DNA of 54,004 nt from Clostridiaceae bacterium (GTDB taxonomy: Bacteria; Bacillota; Clostridia; DSM-8532), in NCBI GenBank assembly GCA_012523705.1, contig JAAYTU010000040.1, positions 1 to 54,004 on the forward strand. The letters are read 5' to 3'. Both the position numbers and the translations under genes were made by a program. Positions within the stretch are counted from its first letter, which is position 1. The number at the start of each line of letters is the position of its first letter. A model generated the notes under the pieces. It was not told the DNA's origin, ran no database searches, and saw nothing but the letters and a program-made list of their open reading frames with translations. This document shows positions 42,850 to 52,215 of the stretch, in pieces.

Positions 42850-42878
42850 TTGAAGAACCTTTTGATGTTGAGTATAAT
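42850..42878 (+). promoter_or_regulatory. Promoter of the pheST T-box transcript
   Basis: TTGAAG (42850-42855) and TATAAT (42873-42878) are 17 bases apart. A second TATAAT (42943-42948), nearer the leader, lacks a good -35. Confidence 0.6.
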
Positions 42879-42949
42879 AAGTTTACCTGTTATAGAATTT
42901 GCATAATTAAACGGGTAACGAATTTATTGATGCTTCGTATGATATAATA

Positions 42950-43222
42950 ATCAAAGGCTATGAAAGAGGCCCAGTAAGCTTGCTGCCACTTATTAAAGAG
43001 AATTAATGCCAAGGCTGAAAGCATTAGTATTAAAGTTTCAAGCTGAATTTCACTCTGGAGCTGCCGCCTGAACTAGTAGTAGGAGCGGCCGGGAGAGCCC
43101 GTTACAGCTATAAGTGCATGTAGATATATGTGGTGACTTGGGTTAAGGGTCAATAAGGTATTTACATGAACATAGGTGGTACCGCAAACTAACGCTTTGT
43201 CCTATGACGGGGCGTTTTTTTT
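42950..43222 (+). promoter_or_regulatory. T-box leader of pheST, specifier codon TTC (Phe)
   Basis: The T-box sequence TGGTACCGCAA lies at 43177-43187, followed by the terminator (AACGC...GTC, CTAT loop, GACggGGCGTT and eight T, near 43190-43222). Stem I has GAAT-TTC-AC, placing the phenylalanine codon TTC at 43049-43051, in the same context as ATC in the ileS leader. Uncharged tRNA-Phe should permit read-through into pheS. The 5' limit is approximate. Confidence 0.93.
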
Positions 43223-43328
43223 GTAAAATAAAAAATCATGGCATCCGCAGATATAATCATAGAGGATAGAGGTTTTTGCTTTAAATATTTGTGGATATAG
43301 TATAAGAAAAAGAGGTGTAGTAATCAGG

Positions 43329-44348
43329 ATGAAACAGCAATTGGAATCAATTCAAAAACAAGCTATGGAAAAGCTTGCACAAGCTTCAGATCTAAAGGAG
43401 CTGGAGGAGCTTAAGGTAGCCTATTTGGGTAAAAAAGGTGAGCTGACTCAAATACTGAAGGGTATGGGAACGTTATCACCACAGGAGCGTCCTATAATTG
43501 GGCAGCTTGCCAATGAAATCAGAGGATCCTTGGAAGAAGGCATACTAAGTGCAAAGAACAGGCTCACAAGGGAACTACGCAATGAAAGGCTTAAAGCTGA
43601 AGTAATTGATGTTACCATGCCTGGCAAAATGAGGCCGGTAGGTAAAAAGCATCCTTTGACAACAGTAATGGATGAAATGAAAGACTTCTTTCTGGGCTTG
43701 GGCTATGAAATAGCTGAGGGACCTGAAATCGAGCTAGATTATAACAGCTTTGAGGCCTTGAATATTCCTAAAAATCATCCGGCAAGAGATGCGCAGGATA
43801 CATTTTATATAAGCGAGAATGTGGTTCTCAGACCACACACATCACCTGTGCAAATACGGCATATGATGTCTAACACACCTCCAATCAGAATTATCTGCCC
43901 CGGAAGAGTTTACAGGTCTGACACAGTTGATGCAACTCACTCTCCAGTATTCCATCAGGTTGAGGGCCTAGTAGTAGACAAGGGAGTTACTATGGGCGAC
44001 TTGGTGGGTACTCTTCAAGCTTTTGCCAAGGCCATATTTGGTGAAAACAGCAGAATCCGCTTAAGACCACACCACTTCCCATTTACTGAGCCATCTGCTG
44101 AGGTTGATGTATCATGCTGGGGATGTGACTGCTCAGGATGCAGAATTTGCAAGGGTGAAGGCTGGGTCGAAATTCTTGGTGCAGGAATGGTTCATCCCAA
44201 TGTGTTAAGAGAATGCAAAATTGATCCTGATATTTATTCCGGTTTTGCTTTTGGCGTCGGTGTTGAGCGTATTACAATGGGTAAGTATGGGATCGATGAT
44301 ATGAGATTGCTGTTTGAAAACGATGTGCGTTTCTTAAAGCAGTTTTAA
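43329..44348 (+). CDS. pheS: Phenylalanyl-tRNA synthetase alpha subunit
   Basis: This 339-residue class II catalytic subunit has an N-terminal coiled coil for tRNA-Phe (about 1-85; motif LGKKGELTQILKGMG). The catalytic core carries class II motifs: GRVYRSDTVDATHSPVFHQ (motif 2, near 195) and GFAFGVGVERITM (motif 3, near 310). It works as an alpha2beta2 tetramer with PheT, encoded 14 bases downstream. The ATG at 43329 is preceded by AGAGGTG. Confidence 0.97.
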   Translation: MKQQLESIQKQAMEKLAQASDLKELEELKVAYLGKKGELTQILKGMGTLSPQERPIIGQLANEIRGSLEEGILSAKNRLTRELRNERLKAEVIDVTMPGKMRPVGKKHPLTTVMDEMKDFFLGLGYEIAEGPEIELDYNSFEALNIPKNHPARDAQDTFYISENVVLRPHTSPVQIRHMMSNTPPIRIICPGRVYRSDTVDATHSPVFHQVEGLVVDKGVTMGDLVGTLQAFAKAIFGENSRIRLRPHHFPFTEPSAEVDVSCWGCDCSGCRICKGEGWVEILGAGMVHPNVLRECKIDPDIYSGFAFGVGVERITMGKYGIDDMRLLFENDVRFLKQF

Positions 44349-44362
44349 AGGAGGAATGAAAG

Positions 44363-46762
44363 ATGAAAGCACCAATTAAATGGCTAAAAGATTATGTTAA
44401 TATAAATGTTTCGATTAAAGAGTATATCGATGCCATGACTATGTCCGGATCAAAGGTTGAAGGCATTGAGGATATGGCCGGAGGCATTGAAAATGTTGTC
44501 GTGGGGAAAATAATATCTTTAGAAAAGCATCCTAATGCAGATAAACTTGTGGTATGCAAGGTAGATGTTGGCACTGAGGTTCTTCAGGTGGTAACAGGCG
44601 CACCTAATGTGAAAGAGGGGGACTATATTCCCTTAGCAAAGGTAGGCGCAAAACTTCCTGGTGGCGAAATCAAGGCTTCCAAGCTTAGGGGAGTTGAGAG
44701 CTATGGCATGATGTGTTCCATTGACGAGCTGAACCTTACAAAGGATTATCTGCCTGATGCACCCGATGACGGGGTTTATATTTTTAATGGGACACCTGAA
44801 TTAGGGGCTGATGTAAAGGATGTCCTAGATTTAGATAAGGTTGTGGAATTTGAAATTACCTCAAATCGTCCCGACTGCCTTTCTGTCATCGGTTTAGCCC
44901 GGGAAACAGCCGCTACATTAGGTCAGGATTTTACTGAGCGCAAAATTACAGTTAAGGAAGAGGCTGGCGGCGATGTCAATGAATTAATTTCTATAGAAAT
45001 TCAAAATCCTGAATTATGCTCCAGATATGCGGCTCGGGTTGTTAAGGATATTAAAATTGAGCCATCACCTGCCTGGATGCAAAGAAGACTTGCAGCAGCA
45101 GGAATGAGACCTATTAATAATATTGTTGATATAACCAACTATGTAATGCTTGAATATGGCCAGCCATTACACGCTTTTGATCTGGAGAAGATTCAGGGCA
45201 GTAAGATAGTGGTTCGTACTGCTAAGGAAGAGGAAGTCATAAGAACTCTGGATGGTCAGGACAGGACCTTAGATTCTGAGATGTTGGTGATCTGTGATGA
45301 AAATTGTCCTGTGGCTGTTGCTGGTGTAATGGGCGGAGAAAATTCAGAAGTTACCGATGATACTCGGGTGCTGCTTCTGGAATCTGCCAACTTTAAAGGC
45401 TCCTCTGTTCGCATAACCGGTAAAAAGATGGGTCTTAGAAGCGAGGCGGCCATTCGTTTTGAGAAGGGGTTGGATATAGAGAATACCATTCCTGCAATCA
45501 ATAGATGTGCAGAGCTCATAGAACTATTAGGTGCGGGCAAGGTTGTAAAGGGTATTGCAGACTGTAATTGTAAACCCTATGAAGAGCGTGTTATGAAGTT
45601 AGAGCCCGATAGAATAAACAGCTTTTTAGGAACAGAAATTTCACTTGATGAAATGGTCAGGATTCTTAATTCACTCAGCTTTAAAGTTGATACAAATAAT
45701 ATGACAGTTATTCCGCCATCCTTCAGAAATGATATCACCCAGTTTGCTGATTTATGTGAGGAAGTTGCTCGTTTCTACGGTTATAATAATATTAAATCCA
45801 GTCTACTGTCAGGCAAAGAGTCTACACAAGGAAAGAAGACCTATAAGCAGAAGATGGAGGATGTTATTCGATATACCATGATGAGCTGCGGACTAAACGA
45901 GATTTACACTTTGTCCTTTGCAAGTCCAAAGGTTTATGACAGGATAAATATTCCTGAGGATCATTACCTGAGAAATGCAGTTGTTATATCCAATCCATTG
46001 GGAGAGGATTTCAGCCTGATGCGTACAACCACTTTACCTGATATGCTTAAGGTTATTTCAACTAATACCAATAGAAACATTCCGGAGGCTGCTCTGTTTG
46101 AACTTGCCTATGTATATTTCCCTGTTGAAGGAGAAATCTTAGCCGATGAGAGATCAACTCTGACTATCGGAATGTATGGCAAAACAAGTGATTTCTTTGT
46201 GCTGAAGGGTGCTATGGAAGAGCTTCTCTCAGCAATGGGTATTAAAGAATACGAATTCAGACCGGAGCAGAATGCGCAATCTTTCCACCCTGGCCGTACA
46301 GCTAAACTGTTTATCAGAAATAAAGATAATGAAATGGTCTATGCAGCTATATTAGGTGAGGTACATCCTGAAGTAGCAGAGAATTTTGAATGTCCTAAAA
46401 GAACATATATTGCAATGGCTGATGTGCAGGTGCTGATAGATGCTTCAAGTGTTGAGAAGCAGTATAAGCAGCTACCGAAATTCCCTGCTATTACAAGGGA
46501 TCTGGCTGTTGTTGTTAAGGATGAAGTATATGTCGGACAATTGATGGACTTGATTGAACAAAAAGGTGGAGAATATTTAGAGGAAGTCAGCCTGTTTGAT
46601 GTTTATAAGGGCGAGCAAGTGGCAGATAGCATGAAGAGTGTTGCATTTGCATTATCCTTCAGAGCCCAGGAGAGAACTCTGACAGATGAAGATGTGAATA
46701 TTGCCATGGAGCGGATTTTAAAGAACCTCGAAAAAACCTTCGATGCTCAGCTTCGTGCATGA
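44363..46762 (+). CDS. pheT: Phenylalanyl-tRNA synthetase beta subunit
   Basis: This 799-residue beta subunit has an EMAP/tRNA-binding domain (about 40-150; GKIISLEKHPNADKLVVCKVDVG), the B3/B4 editing domain (about 210-390, with RPINNIVDITNYVMLEYGQPLHAFD), B5 and catalytic-like domains, and a C-terminal anticodon-binding FDX-ACB domain (about 705-799; KFPAITRDLAVVV). GGAGG precedes the ATG. It is followed by two copies of the short palindromic repeat and a terminator. Confidence 0.97.
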   Translation: MKAPIKWLKDYVNINVSIKEYIDAMTMSGSKVEGIEDMAGGIENVVVGKIISLEKHPNADKLVVCKVDVGTEVLQVVTGAPNVKEGDYIPLAKVGAKLPGGEIKASKLRGVESYGMMCSIDELNLTKDYLPDAPDDGVYIFNGTPELGADVKDVLDLDKVVEFEITSNRPDCLSVIGLARETAATLGQDFTERKITVKEEAGGDVNELISIEIQNPELCSRYAARVVKDIKIEPSPAWMQRRLAAAGMRPINNIVDITNYVMLEYGQPLHAFDLEKIQGSKIVVRTAKEEEVIRTLDGQDRTLDSEMLVICDENCPVAVAGVMGGENSEVTDDTRVLLLESANFKGSSVRITGKKMGLRSEAAIRFEKGLDIENTIPAINRCAELIELLGAGKVVKGIADCNCKPYEERVMKLEPDRINSFLGTEISLDEMVRILNSLSFKVDTNNMTVIPPSFRNDITQFADLCEEVARFYGYNNIKSSLLSGKESTQGKKTYKQKMEDVIRYTMMSCGLNEIYTLSFASPKVYDRINIPEDHYLRNAVVISNPLGEDFSLMRTTTLPDMLKVISTNTNRNIPEAALFELAYVYFPVEGEILADERSTLTIGMYGKTSDFFVLKGAMEELLSAMGIKEYEFRPEQNAQSFHPGRTAKLFIRNKDNEMVYAAILGEVHPEVAENFECPKRTYIAMADVQVLIDASSVEKQYKQLPKFPAITRDLAVVVKDEVYVGQLMDLIEQKGGEYLEEVSLFDVYKGEQVADSMKSVAFALSFRAQERTLTDEDVNIAMERILKNLEKTFDAQLRA

Positions 46763-46768
46763 GACAGT

Positions 46769-46823
46769 GAGACAGGGGACGTTTCTCTGTCTCAAAGGAG
46801 ACAGGGGGACGGCTCTCTGCCTC
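46769..46823 (+). repeat. Two adjacent GC-rich palindromic repeats, copies 2 and 3
   Basis: GAGACAG, GGGACGTTT and CTCTGTCTC make up 46769-46793. GAGACAGGGGGACGGCTC and TCTGCCTC make up 46798-46823. The arms pair as hairpins. They start a few bases after the pheT stop. Confidence 0.75.
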
Positions 46824-46845
46824 AATAAATAGAGGTTAGAAGTTT

Positions 46846-46888
46846 GAGGTTGGAAACCAGAATCTTCAAATTTCCAACCTCTAATTTT
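46846..46888 (+). terminator. Probable terminator of pheST
   Basis: GAGGTTGGAAA (46846-46856) pairs perfectly with TTTCCAACCTC (46871-46881), followed by TAATTTT. Confidence 0.55.
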
Positions 46889-46929
46889 CCACTTCTTACG
46901 TTATAATTCTGCTTTAAGGAGTACTTACT

Positions 46930-47346
46930 ATGCTGATAAAACAATTTGATTATCTTCCGGAGCATGCAATTAAAATCAGAAAAGATGTTTTTGTAACAGA
47001 ACAGGGCTTTATTGATGAATTTGATGAGTATGATACTCAGGCTAAACACTTTGTTGGCTATATAAATGATATTCCTGTTGCAACCTGCCGGACTTTTTTT
47101 AATCCTGAGGTTCAGAGCCATGTTGTAGGCAGAATTGCAGTAATAAGAGAATATAGGGGCAAAGGATTGGGCAACTCCATCATGAAAGCTGCTGAAGACT
47201 GTATAAAGGAAATGGGCGGCAAGAAAGCAATGCTATCGGCTCAGGTACGTGTCTCTGATTTTTATAAAAAACAGGGCTATATGAAACAGGGCGATGTTTT
47301 CATGGACCAGGATTGTCCTCATATATGGATGGACAAGGAATTATAG
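46930..47346 (+). CDS. GNAT-family N-acetyltransferase
   Basis: This 138-residue cytoplasmic protein has the GNAT fold: strand pair HFVGYINDIPVATCRTFF, acetyl-CoA-binding motif A VIREYRGKGLGNSIMKAA (R-x-x-G-x-G) and motif B SAQVRVSDFYKKQGYM. The substrate is unknown. The N-terminal half (KIRKDVFVTEQGF) resembles the ElaA-like group, which begins with R-x-x-VFVxEQ. AAGGAG lies six bases upstream of the ATG. TATAAT at 46902-46907 may be the -10 of its promoter. Confidence 0.9.
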   Translation: MLIKQFDYLPEHAIKIRKDVFVTEQGFIDEFDEYDTQAKHFVGYINDIPVATCRTFFNPEVQSHVVGRIAVIREYRGKGLGNSIMKAAEDCIKEMGGKKAMLSAQVRVSDFYKKQGYMKQGDVFMDQDCPHIWMDKEL

Positions 47347-47436
47347 TTTCCCCCAAAGGTTAGTATGTTCTGAGATGAACTGCCATAGCTTGTACAGCAT
47401 AATATGTATAAAGATAGACAAGCTGGGGGTGAAAAT

Positions 47437-47694
47437 ATGAATAACCAAGACATTGAGGCTTTGCTGGAGGATTATTTTGAAGTACTGCAGGCAATACTAC
47501 AGCTAAACTTTTTGCTGTTACAGATTCAGGCTGATATAGTCAGGCTGAGCGCTGAGAATAACAATCAGGAGGAAATAGATCAGTTAATCCAGGCTTCTTT
47601 TATTATTAAGCAGCTGATTTTACAGTTGACTATTATTTTAACATTGATTCAGGCTGAAATTGTCAGACAAAGTGAAGAAAACACAGCAGCTTAG
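47437..47694 (+). CDS. Small hydrophobic-heptad protein with internal duplication
   Basis: This 85-residue protein consists of two similar helical halves: QLNFLLLQIQADIVRLSAEN (about 22-41) and QLTIILTLIQAEIVRQSEEN (about 63-82). The helices are rich in Leu/Ile/Gln and probably amphipathic or coiled-coil; neither half looks like a full membrane helix. GGGGGTGA precedes the ATG at 47437; the earlier start at 47404 has no ribosome site. A terminator follows. I do not recognise a family. Confidence 0.6.
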   Translation: MNNQDIEALLEDYFEVLQAILQLNFLLLQIQADIVRLSAENNNQEEIDQLIQASFIIKQLILQLTIILTLIQAEIVRQSEENTAA

Positions 47695-47726
47695 CTGAAT
47701 TATTAATTTCAGATTGATTACCGTAT

Positions 47727-47755
47727 AGGGTGGGCAGGTTGTCCACCCTGTTTTA
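47727..47755 (+). terminator. Terminator after the small duplicated protein
   Basis: AGGGTGG and CCACCCT pair around GCAGGTTGT, followed by GTTTTATT. Confidence 0.85.
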
Positions 47756-47858
47756 TTAAAATACCATAAGGTTTTCTTTTTCATTTTCTGGTCATAATAG
47801 CTTTTGGGCTTTTCAAGCTTAATAGAAAGTACCTGTTTGGCTGAAGGAGGAAAGAAAA

Positions 47859-50800
47859 CTGTCCACAAAAACGTATTCCCGGGAAAAAAGTCATCAATCT
47901 GTTGGTGCTTTGATAAAAAAATCTGCAGCAGCAGCTGCTGATAAGAAAGCTGTAATTACAACTTATCACATGGGCATAGATATTGGTTCTACGACCATGA
48001 AGGTTGCGGTTTTGGATAAGGACAACCAATTGGTGTACAGCATGTATGGTAGGCATTATTCGGATTTAAGAAGAAATCTGAATGAATTTTTAGAAAAGTT
48101 ATACAGTGTCCTTGGAAATATTAAGATTACAGCTGCTATCACCGGCTCTGGAGGGTTATCTATATGTAAGGCCCTAGACCTTCCATTTGTTCAGGAGGTG
48201 GTGGCAGGAAGTCAGGCTATGAAACAGCTTATTCCTGATGTAAATGTAATTATAGAGCTGGGTGGAGAGGATGCTAAAATAACATTTTACGACCATGGGG
48301 TTGACCAAAGAATGAATGGCATTTGTGCCGGCGGAACTGGTGCCTTCATAGATCAAATGGCATCCTTGTTAAAAACAGATGCATCAGGCTTGAATAAATT
48401 AGCCGAGAATTATAATGTCATATATCCTATAGCTGCTAGGTGCGGCGTGTTCGCCAAAAGCGATATTCAGCCCTTATTAAATGATGGTGCAAAAAAAGAG
48501 GACATTGCTGCTTCGATTTTTCAGGCTGTTGTAAATCAAACTATAGGGGGACTTGCTTGTGGTAGAAGGATCAAGAGGAAGGTTGCTTTTTTAGGTGGCC
48601 CCTTACACTTCTTACCTCAATTACGACAAAGATTCCAGGAAACCTTGGGATTAAGCCAGGACCAGATGATAGTACCAGAGAACTCAGAATTATTTGTCGC
48701 TATAGGAGCTGCCCTATTATCCCCAAAAAATGAGATAGAGATTACCTTAGAAGAGCTGAAACAAAAGGCCAGACAGACCGAAAACCATTATCTATCTGCA
48801 GCAGAGCATATAGAGCCCCTATTTGATAATGAACAGGATTATAACAGATTTATAAAGAGGCATCAAATGCATCAAATCAATAGAAAGGATGTATCAAAGC
48901 ATCAAGGAAGATGTTTTCTTGGTTTTGATATAGGTTCCACCACCAGTAAAGCTGCCCTGATAGACGAAGAGGGAAATCTGCTGTTCTCACTATATACAAA
49001 TAATAACGGAAGTCCCTTAGATTCTGCAGTAGCCATGTTAAAGACTATCTATGAGAACCTTCCCTCCAATGCTACTATTGCCTATAGTGCTGTTACCGGC
49101 TATGGAGAGCATTTAATAAAGGCGGCATTATCCTTCGATAAAGGAGAGGTAGAAACTATAGCCCACTATACCGCGGCTGAGCACTTCCTGCCTGGCGTGG
49201 AGACCATTCTGGATATCGGTGGCCAGGATATGAAATGCCTGAAGATAAAAAATGGTGTTATAGAGAGCATTATGTTGAATGAGGCCTGCTCGTCAGGCTG
49301 TGGCTCTTTTGTTGAGACATTTTCGAAATCAATGAATCTGTCTGTACATGAGTTTTCCAGATTGGCCCTGAAGGCAAAAAGTCCTGCAGAGTTAGGTTCA
49401 AGATGTACAGTGTTTATGAACTCAAAGGTCAAGCAGGTTCAAAAGGAAGGAGCATCAGTTGAAGATATCGCAGCCGGACTTTGTTACTCAGTAGTAAAAA
49501 ATGCACTGTTTAAGGTTATAAAAATGAGAGATGCAAAGGAGCTAGGTGACAAAATAATAGTTCAAGGGGGAACATTTTTAAACGATGCTATTTTAAGATG
49601 CTTTGAGCTGATAACACAAAAAGAAGTGGTAAGACCTGACATGGCAGGAGTGATGGGGGCCTTTGGTGCTGCTCTAATAGCCAGGAACTCCTGGAAATCC
49701 GCTTTGCCTGAGCGATCCTCACTGATAGGGAGAGATAGGCTTTCAGATTTTTCGTATAAAACAAGAATCACACGATGTGGAAGTTGTACAAATAATTGTG
49801 TGCTTACAATTACAAAGTTTTCAGATGGTCATGGGTATATCACCGGAAACCGGTGTGAAAGAGGCTCGGGAAAGGGTGATAATAAAAAAGGCAAGGAGAT
49901 TCCCAATTTATTTGAGTATAAGCTAAAAAGGATTTTTGATTATAAACCCCTTATAAATGCCCCTAGAGGCACCATTGGAATACCCAGGGTATTAAACATG
50001 TACGAAAATTACCCCTTCTGGTTTACCTTTTTTACTGAACTGGGGTTTAAAGTTATTCTTTCGCCGCCATCAAGTCGTAAGATTTATGAGCTAGGTATGG
50101 ACACCACTTCCTCCGACACAGCCTGTTACCCTGCAAAGCTTGTTCATGGACATATTGTTTCTCTTATTAATCAAAATATAAAGCATATATTTTATCCATG
50201 CATTCAAAAGGAAAGGGAAGAAATAGCACAAGCCGATAATTGCTTTAACTGCCCTATTGTTGCAGGTTATGCCGAAGTCATCAGAAATAACATAGATGCC
50301 TTGAATGAAAATGGTGTTGTAATACACACCCCTTATATTCCCTATGACAATAGAAAGAGGCTTATATCAAGACTTCATGAAGAGTTGAGGGAATTCAATG
50401 TAACCTATAAAGAAGTGGAAAATGCAGTATCCGTGGCCTGGAATGAGGACTTAAGATTTAAGGAGGACCTACGCAATAAAGGCTATGATGTGTTTAAATG
50501 GCTGAAGGAAACCGGGTCAAGGGGTATTGTTTTATCAGGAAGACCTTACCATTTGGATCCAGAAGTAAATCATGGCATACCAAATGTTCTGACATCGCTG
50601 GGGTTAGCCGTTTTTACAGAGGACTCGGTTGCCCATCTTGGAAAGGTGGAGAGGCCGCTAAGGGTTCTGGATCAATGGCTCTATCATTCCAGGTTATATG
50701 AGGCGGCAGATTTCGTTTCGAAACAAGATAATCTGGAGCTGGTGCAGCTTAATTCCTTCGGATGCGGGCCTGATTCTGTTGCCGCTGAACAGGCTCAGGA

Positions 50801-52175
50801 AATACTGGGCAGAACCGGTAAGCTTTATACAATGATAAAAATAGACGAGGTAAATAATCTTGGAGCAGTGAGGATCCGACTGCGCTCCTTGAAAGCAGCA
50901 ATGGAGGCAAAAGGGCAAAAAAGCGATATCACAGTCATTAAACCAGGTAAGGACTGGCCCTTATTCACAAAAGAAATGAGACATAAGCATACCATCCTTG
51001 CGCCTCAGATGGTACCAATACATTTTGAACTTATTCAGAATGCTGTAAGGAGCGAAGGATACAATTTAGAGATCCTGCCCACTGTGGAAAAAGAGGATGT
51101 AGAGGTTGGCTTAAAGTATGTGAACAATGATTCCTGTTATCCGTCAATTATCGTGATAGGACAGCTGTTAAGGGCCTTGCAGTCAGAAAAATATGATACT
51201 AATAATACCTCTGTAATCATTACTCAAACAGGAGGGCCCTGCAGAGCCAGTAATTACCTTGCCCTTCTAAAAAGAGCTATGAAACTGGCCGGATTTGAGA
51301 GGGTGCCTGTTATTTCATTGAATCTATCAGGGCTTCATAAGAATCCGGGATTTAAGCTGTCTTTGCCTATTATTGTCAAGGTGATGATGGCTGCTGTTTA
51401 TGGTGATCTTCTGATGAAGCTTCTATTACAGGTTCGGCCCTATGAGAAGATACCGGGCTCCACTAATATAATTTTCAATAAGTGGATTAATATCTGCAAG
51501 GAAAGTGTCAGATTAATTAACAAAAAGGAGTATCGCGGTAATTTAAAAAAAATAGTTGCGGACTTTGAAAGTATTCCTGTAAAGGAACAGAAAAAGCCTC
51601 GGGTAGGTCTGGTAGGTGAAATTCTTGTAAAATATCACCCCTATGCTAATAACGATATGGTTTCATTTCTGGAGGATTCAGGTGCAGAAATGGTGGTGCC
51701 CGGCTTTATTGAGTTTTTCCTTTATTGTGCAGTTAATCATGAATATAAGTATAGGTATCTTTCCGGTAATCAAAGAACAAGATTACTCGGAAATATTGCA
51801 GCAAAATTTATAGAAGGTTATAGAAATGACATGCGTATAGCCCTAAAAGACAGTCAACGATTTAAAGCTCCTCCAACAATATATGATATGGCAAAGAGTG
51901 TAGAGCCATATATTTCACTTTGCAATCAGTCAGGTGAGGGGTGGCTCTTGACGGCCGAAATGCTGGAGCTGGTCCGGGAAGGGGCAAAAAATATTATCTG
52001 CATGCAGCCCTTTGCCTGTCTGCCTAATCATATTACAGGAAAGGGAATGATAAAGCTTATTAAGGATTTGTATCCAGAGTCCAATATTGTAACCATAGAT
52101 TATGACCCCGGAGCAAGTGAAGTGAATCAAATAAACAGAATAAAGCTGATGCTTGAAAGAGCAAAAGAAGGATAA
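47859..52175 (+). CDS. Double-ATPase acyl-CoA dehydratase activase-related protein (BcrAD/BadFG plus DUF2229)
   Basis: A giant protein of 1438 residues if it starts at CTG 47859 (1421 from TTG 47910). Two ASKHA ATPase modules each begin with a DIGSTT phosphate loop (near 41 and 358) and each has a cluster-ligand-type segment, [11 protein letters not shown] and [13 protein letters not shown] Cys-rich linker (CGSCTNNC near 641, then CERG) precedes a DUF2229/HgdB-like part (from about 704; [29 protein letters not shown]). Activases of this family use ATP and a [4Fe-4S] cluster to send an electron to 2-hydroxyacyl-CoA dehydratases. No dehydratase is encoded here, so the partner is unknown. CTG is preferred because AAGGAGG lies eight bases before it. 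Confidence 0.85.
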   Translation: MSTKTYSREKSHQSVGALIKKSAAAAADKKAVITTYHMGIDIGSTTMKVAVLDKDNQLVYSMYGRHYSDLRRNLNEFLEKLYSVLGNIKITAAITGSGGLSICKALDLPFVQEVVAGSQAMKQLIPDVNVIIELGGEDAKITFYDHGVDQRMNGICAGGTGAFIDQMASLLKTDASGLNKLAENYNVIYPIAARCGVFAKSDIQPLLNDGAKKEDIAASIFQAVVNQTIGGLACGRRIKRKVAFLGGPLHFLPQLRQRFQETLGLSQDQMIVPENSELFVAIGAALLSPKNEIEITLEELKQKARQTENHYLSAAEHIEPLFDNEQDYNRFIKRHQMHQINRKDVSKHQGRCFLGFDIGSTTSKAALIDEEGNLLFSLYTNNNGSPLDSAVAMLKTIYENLPSNATIAYSAVTGYGEHLIKAALSFDKGEVETIAHYTAAEHFLPGVETILDIGGQDMKCLKIKNGVIESIMLNEACSSGCGSFVETFSKSMNLSVHEFSRLALKAKSPAELGSRCTVFMNSKVKQVQKEGASVEDIAAGLCYSVVKNALFKVIKMRDAKELGDKIIVQGGTFLNDAILRCFELITQKEVVRPDMAGVMGAFGAALIARNSWKSALPERSSLIGRDRLSDFSYKTRITRCGSCTNNCVLTITKFSDGHGYITGNRCERGSGKGDNKKGKEIPNLFEYKLKRIFDYKPLINAPRGTIGIPRVLNMYENYPFWFTFFTELGFKVILSPPSSRKIYELGMDTTSSDTACYPAKLVHGHIVSLINQNIKHIFYPCIQKEREEIAQADNCFNCPIVAGYAEVIRNNIDALNENGVVIHTPYIPYDNRKRLISRLHEELREFNVTYKEVENAVSVAWNEDLRFKEDLRNKGYDVFKWLKETGSRGIVLSGRPYHLDPEVNHGIPNVLTSLGLAVFTEDSVAHLGKVERPLRVLDQWLYHSRLYEAADFVSKQDNLELVQLNSFGCGPDSVAAEQAQEILGRTGKLYTMIKIDEVNNLGAVRIRLRSLKAAMEAKGQKSDITVIKPGKDWPLFTKEMRHKHTILAPQMVPIHFELIQNAVRSEGYNLEILPTVEKEDVEVGLKYVNNDSCYPSIIVIGQLLRALQSEKYDTNNTSVIITQTGGPCRASNYLALLKRAMKLAGFERVPVISLNLSGLHKNPGFKLSLPIIVKVMMAAVYGDLLMKLLLQVRPYEKIPGSTNIIFNKWINICKESVRLINKKEYRGNLKKIVADFESIPVKEQKKPRVGLVGEILVKYHPYANNDMVSFLEDSGAEMVVPGFIEFFLYCAVNHEYKYRYLSGNQRTRLLGNIAAKFIEGYRNDMRIALKDSQRFKAPPTIYDMAKSVEPYISLCNQSGEGWLLTAEMLELVREGAKNIICMQPFACLPNHITGKGMIKLIKDLYPESNIVTIDYDPGASEVNQINRIKLMLERAKEG

Positions 52176-52180
52176 TGGCA

Positions 52181-52215
52181 GGACAGCAGGACGGGGAACC
52201 GTCCCCTGTCTCGTC
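52181..52215. repeat. GC-rich palindromic repeat copy acting as likely bidirectional terminator
   Basis: GACAG-CA-GGACGG, loop GGAA, CCGTCC-CC-TGTC. In the minus direction it matches the repeat core GGGGACGGTTC. It occupies the whole 40-base gap between two convergent genes. Confidence 0.7.
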
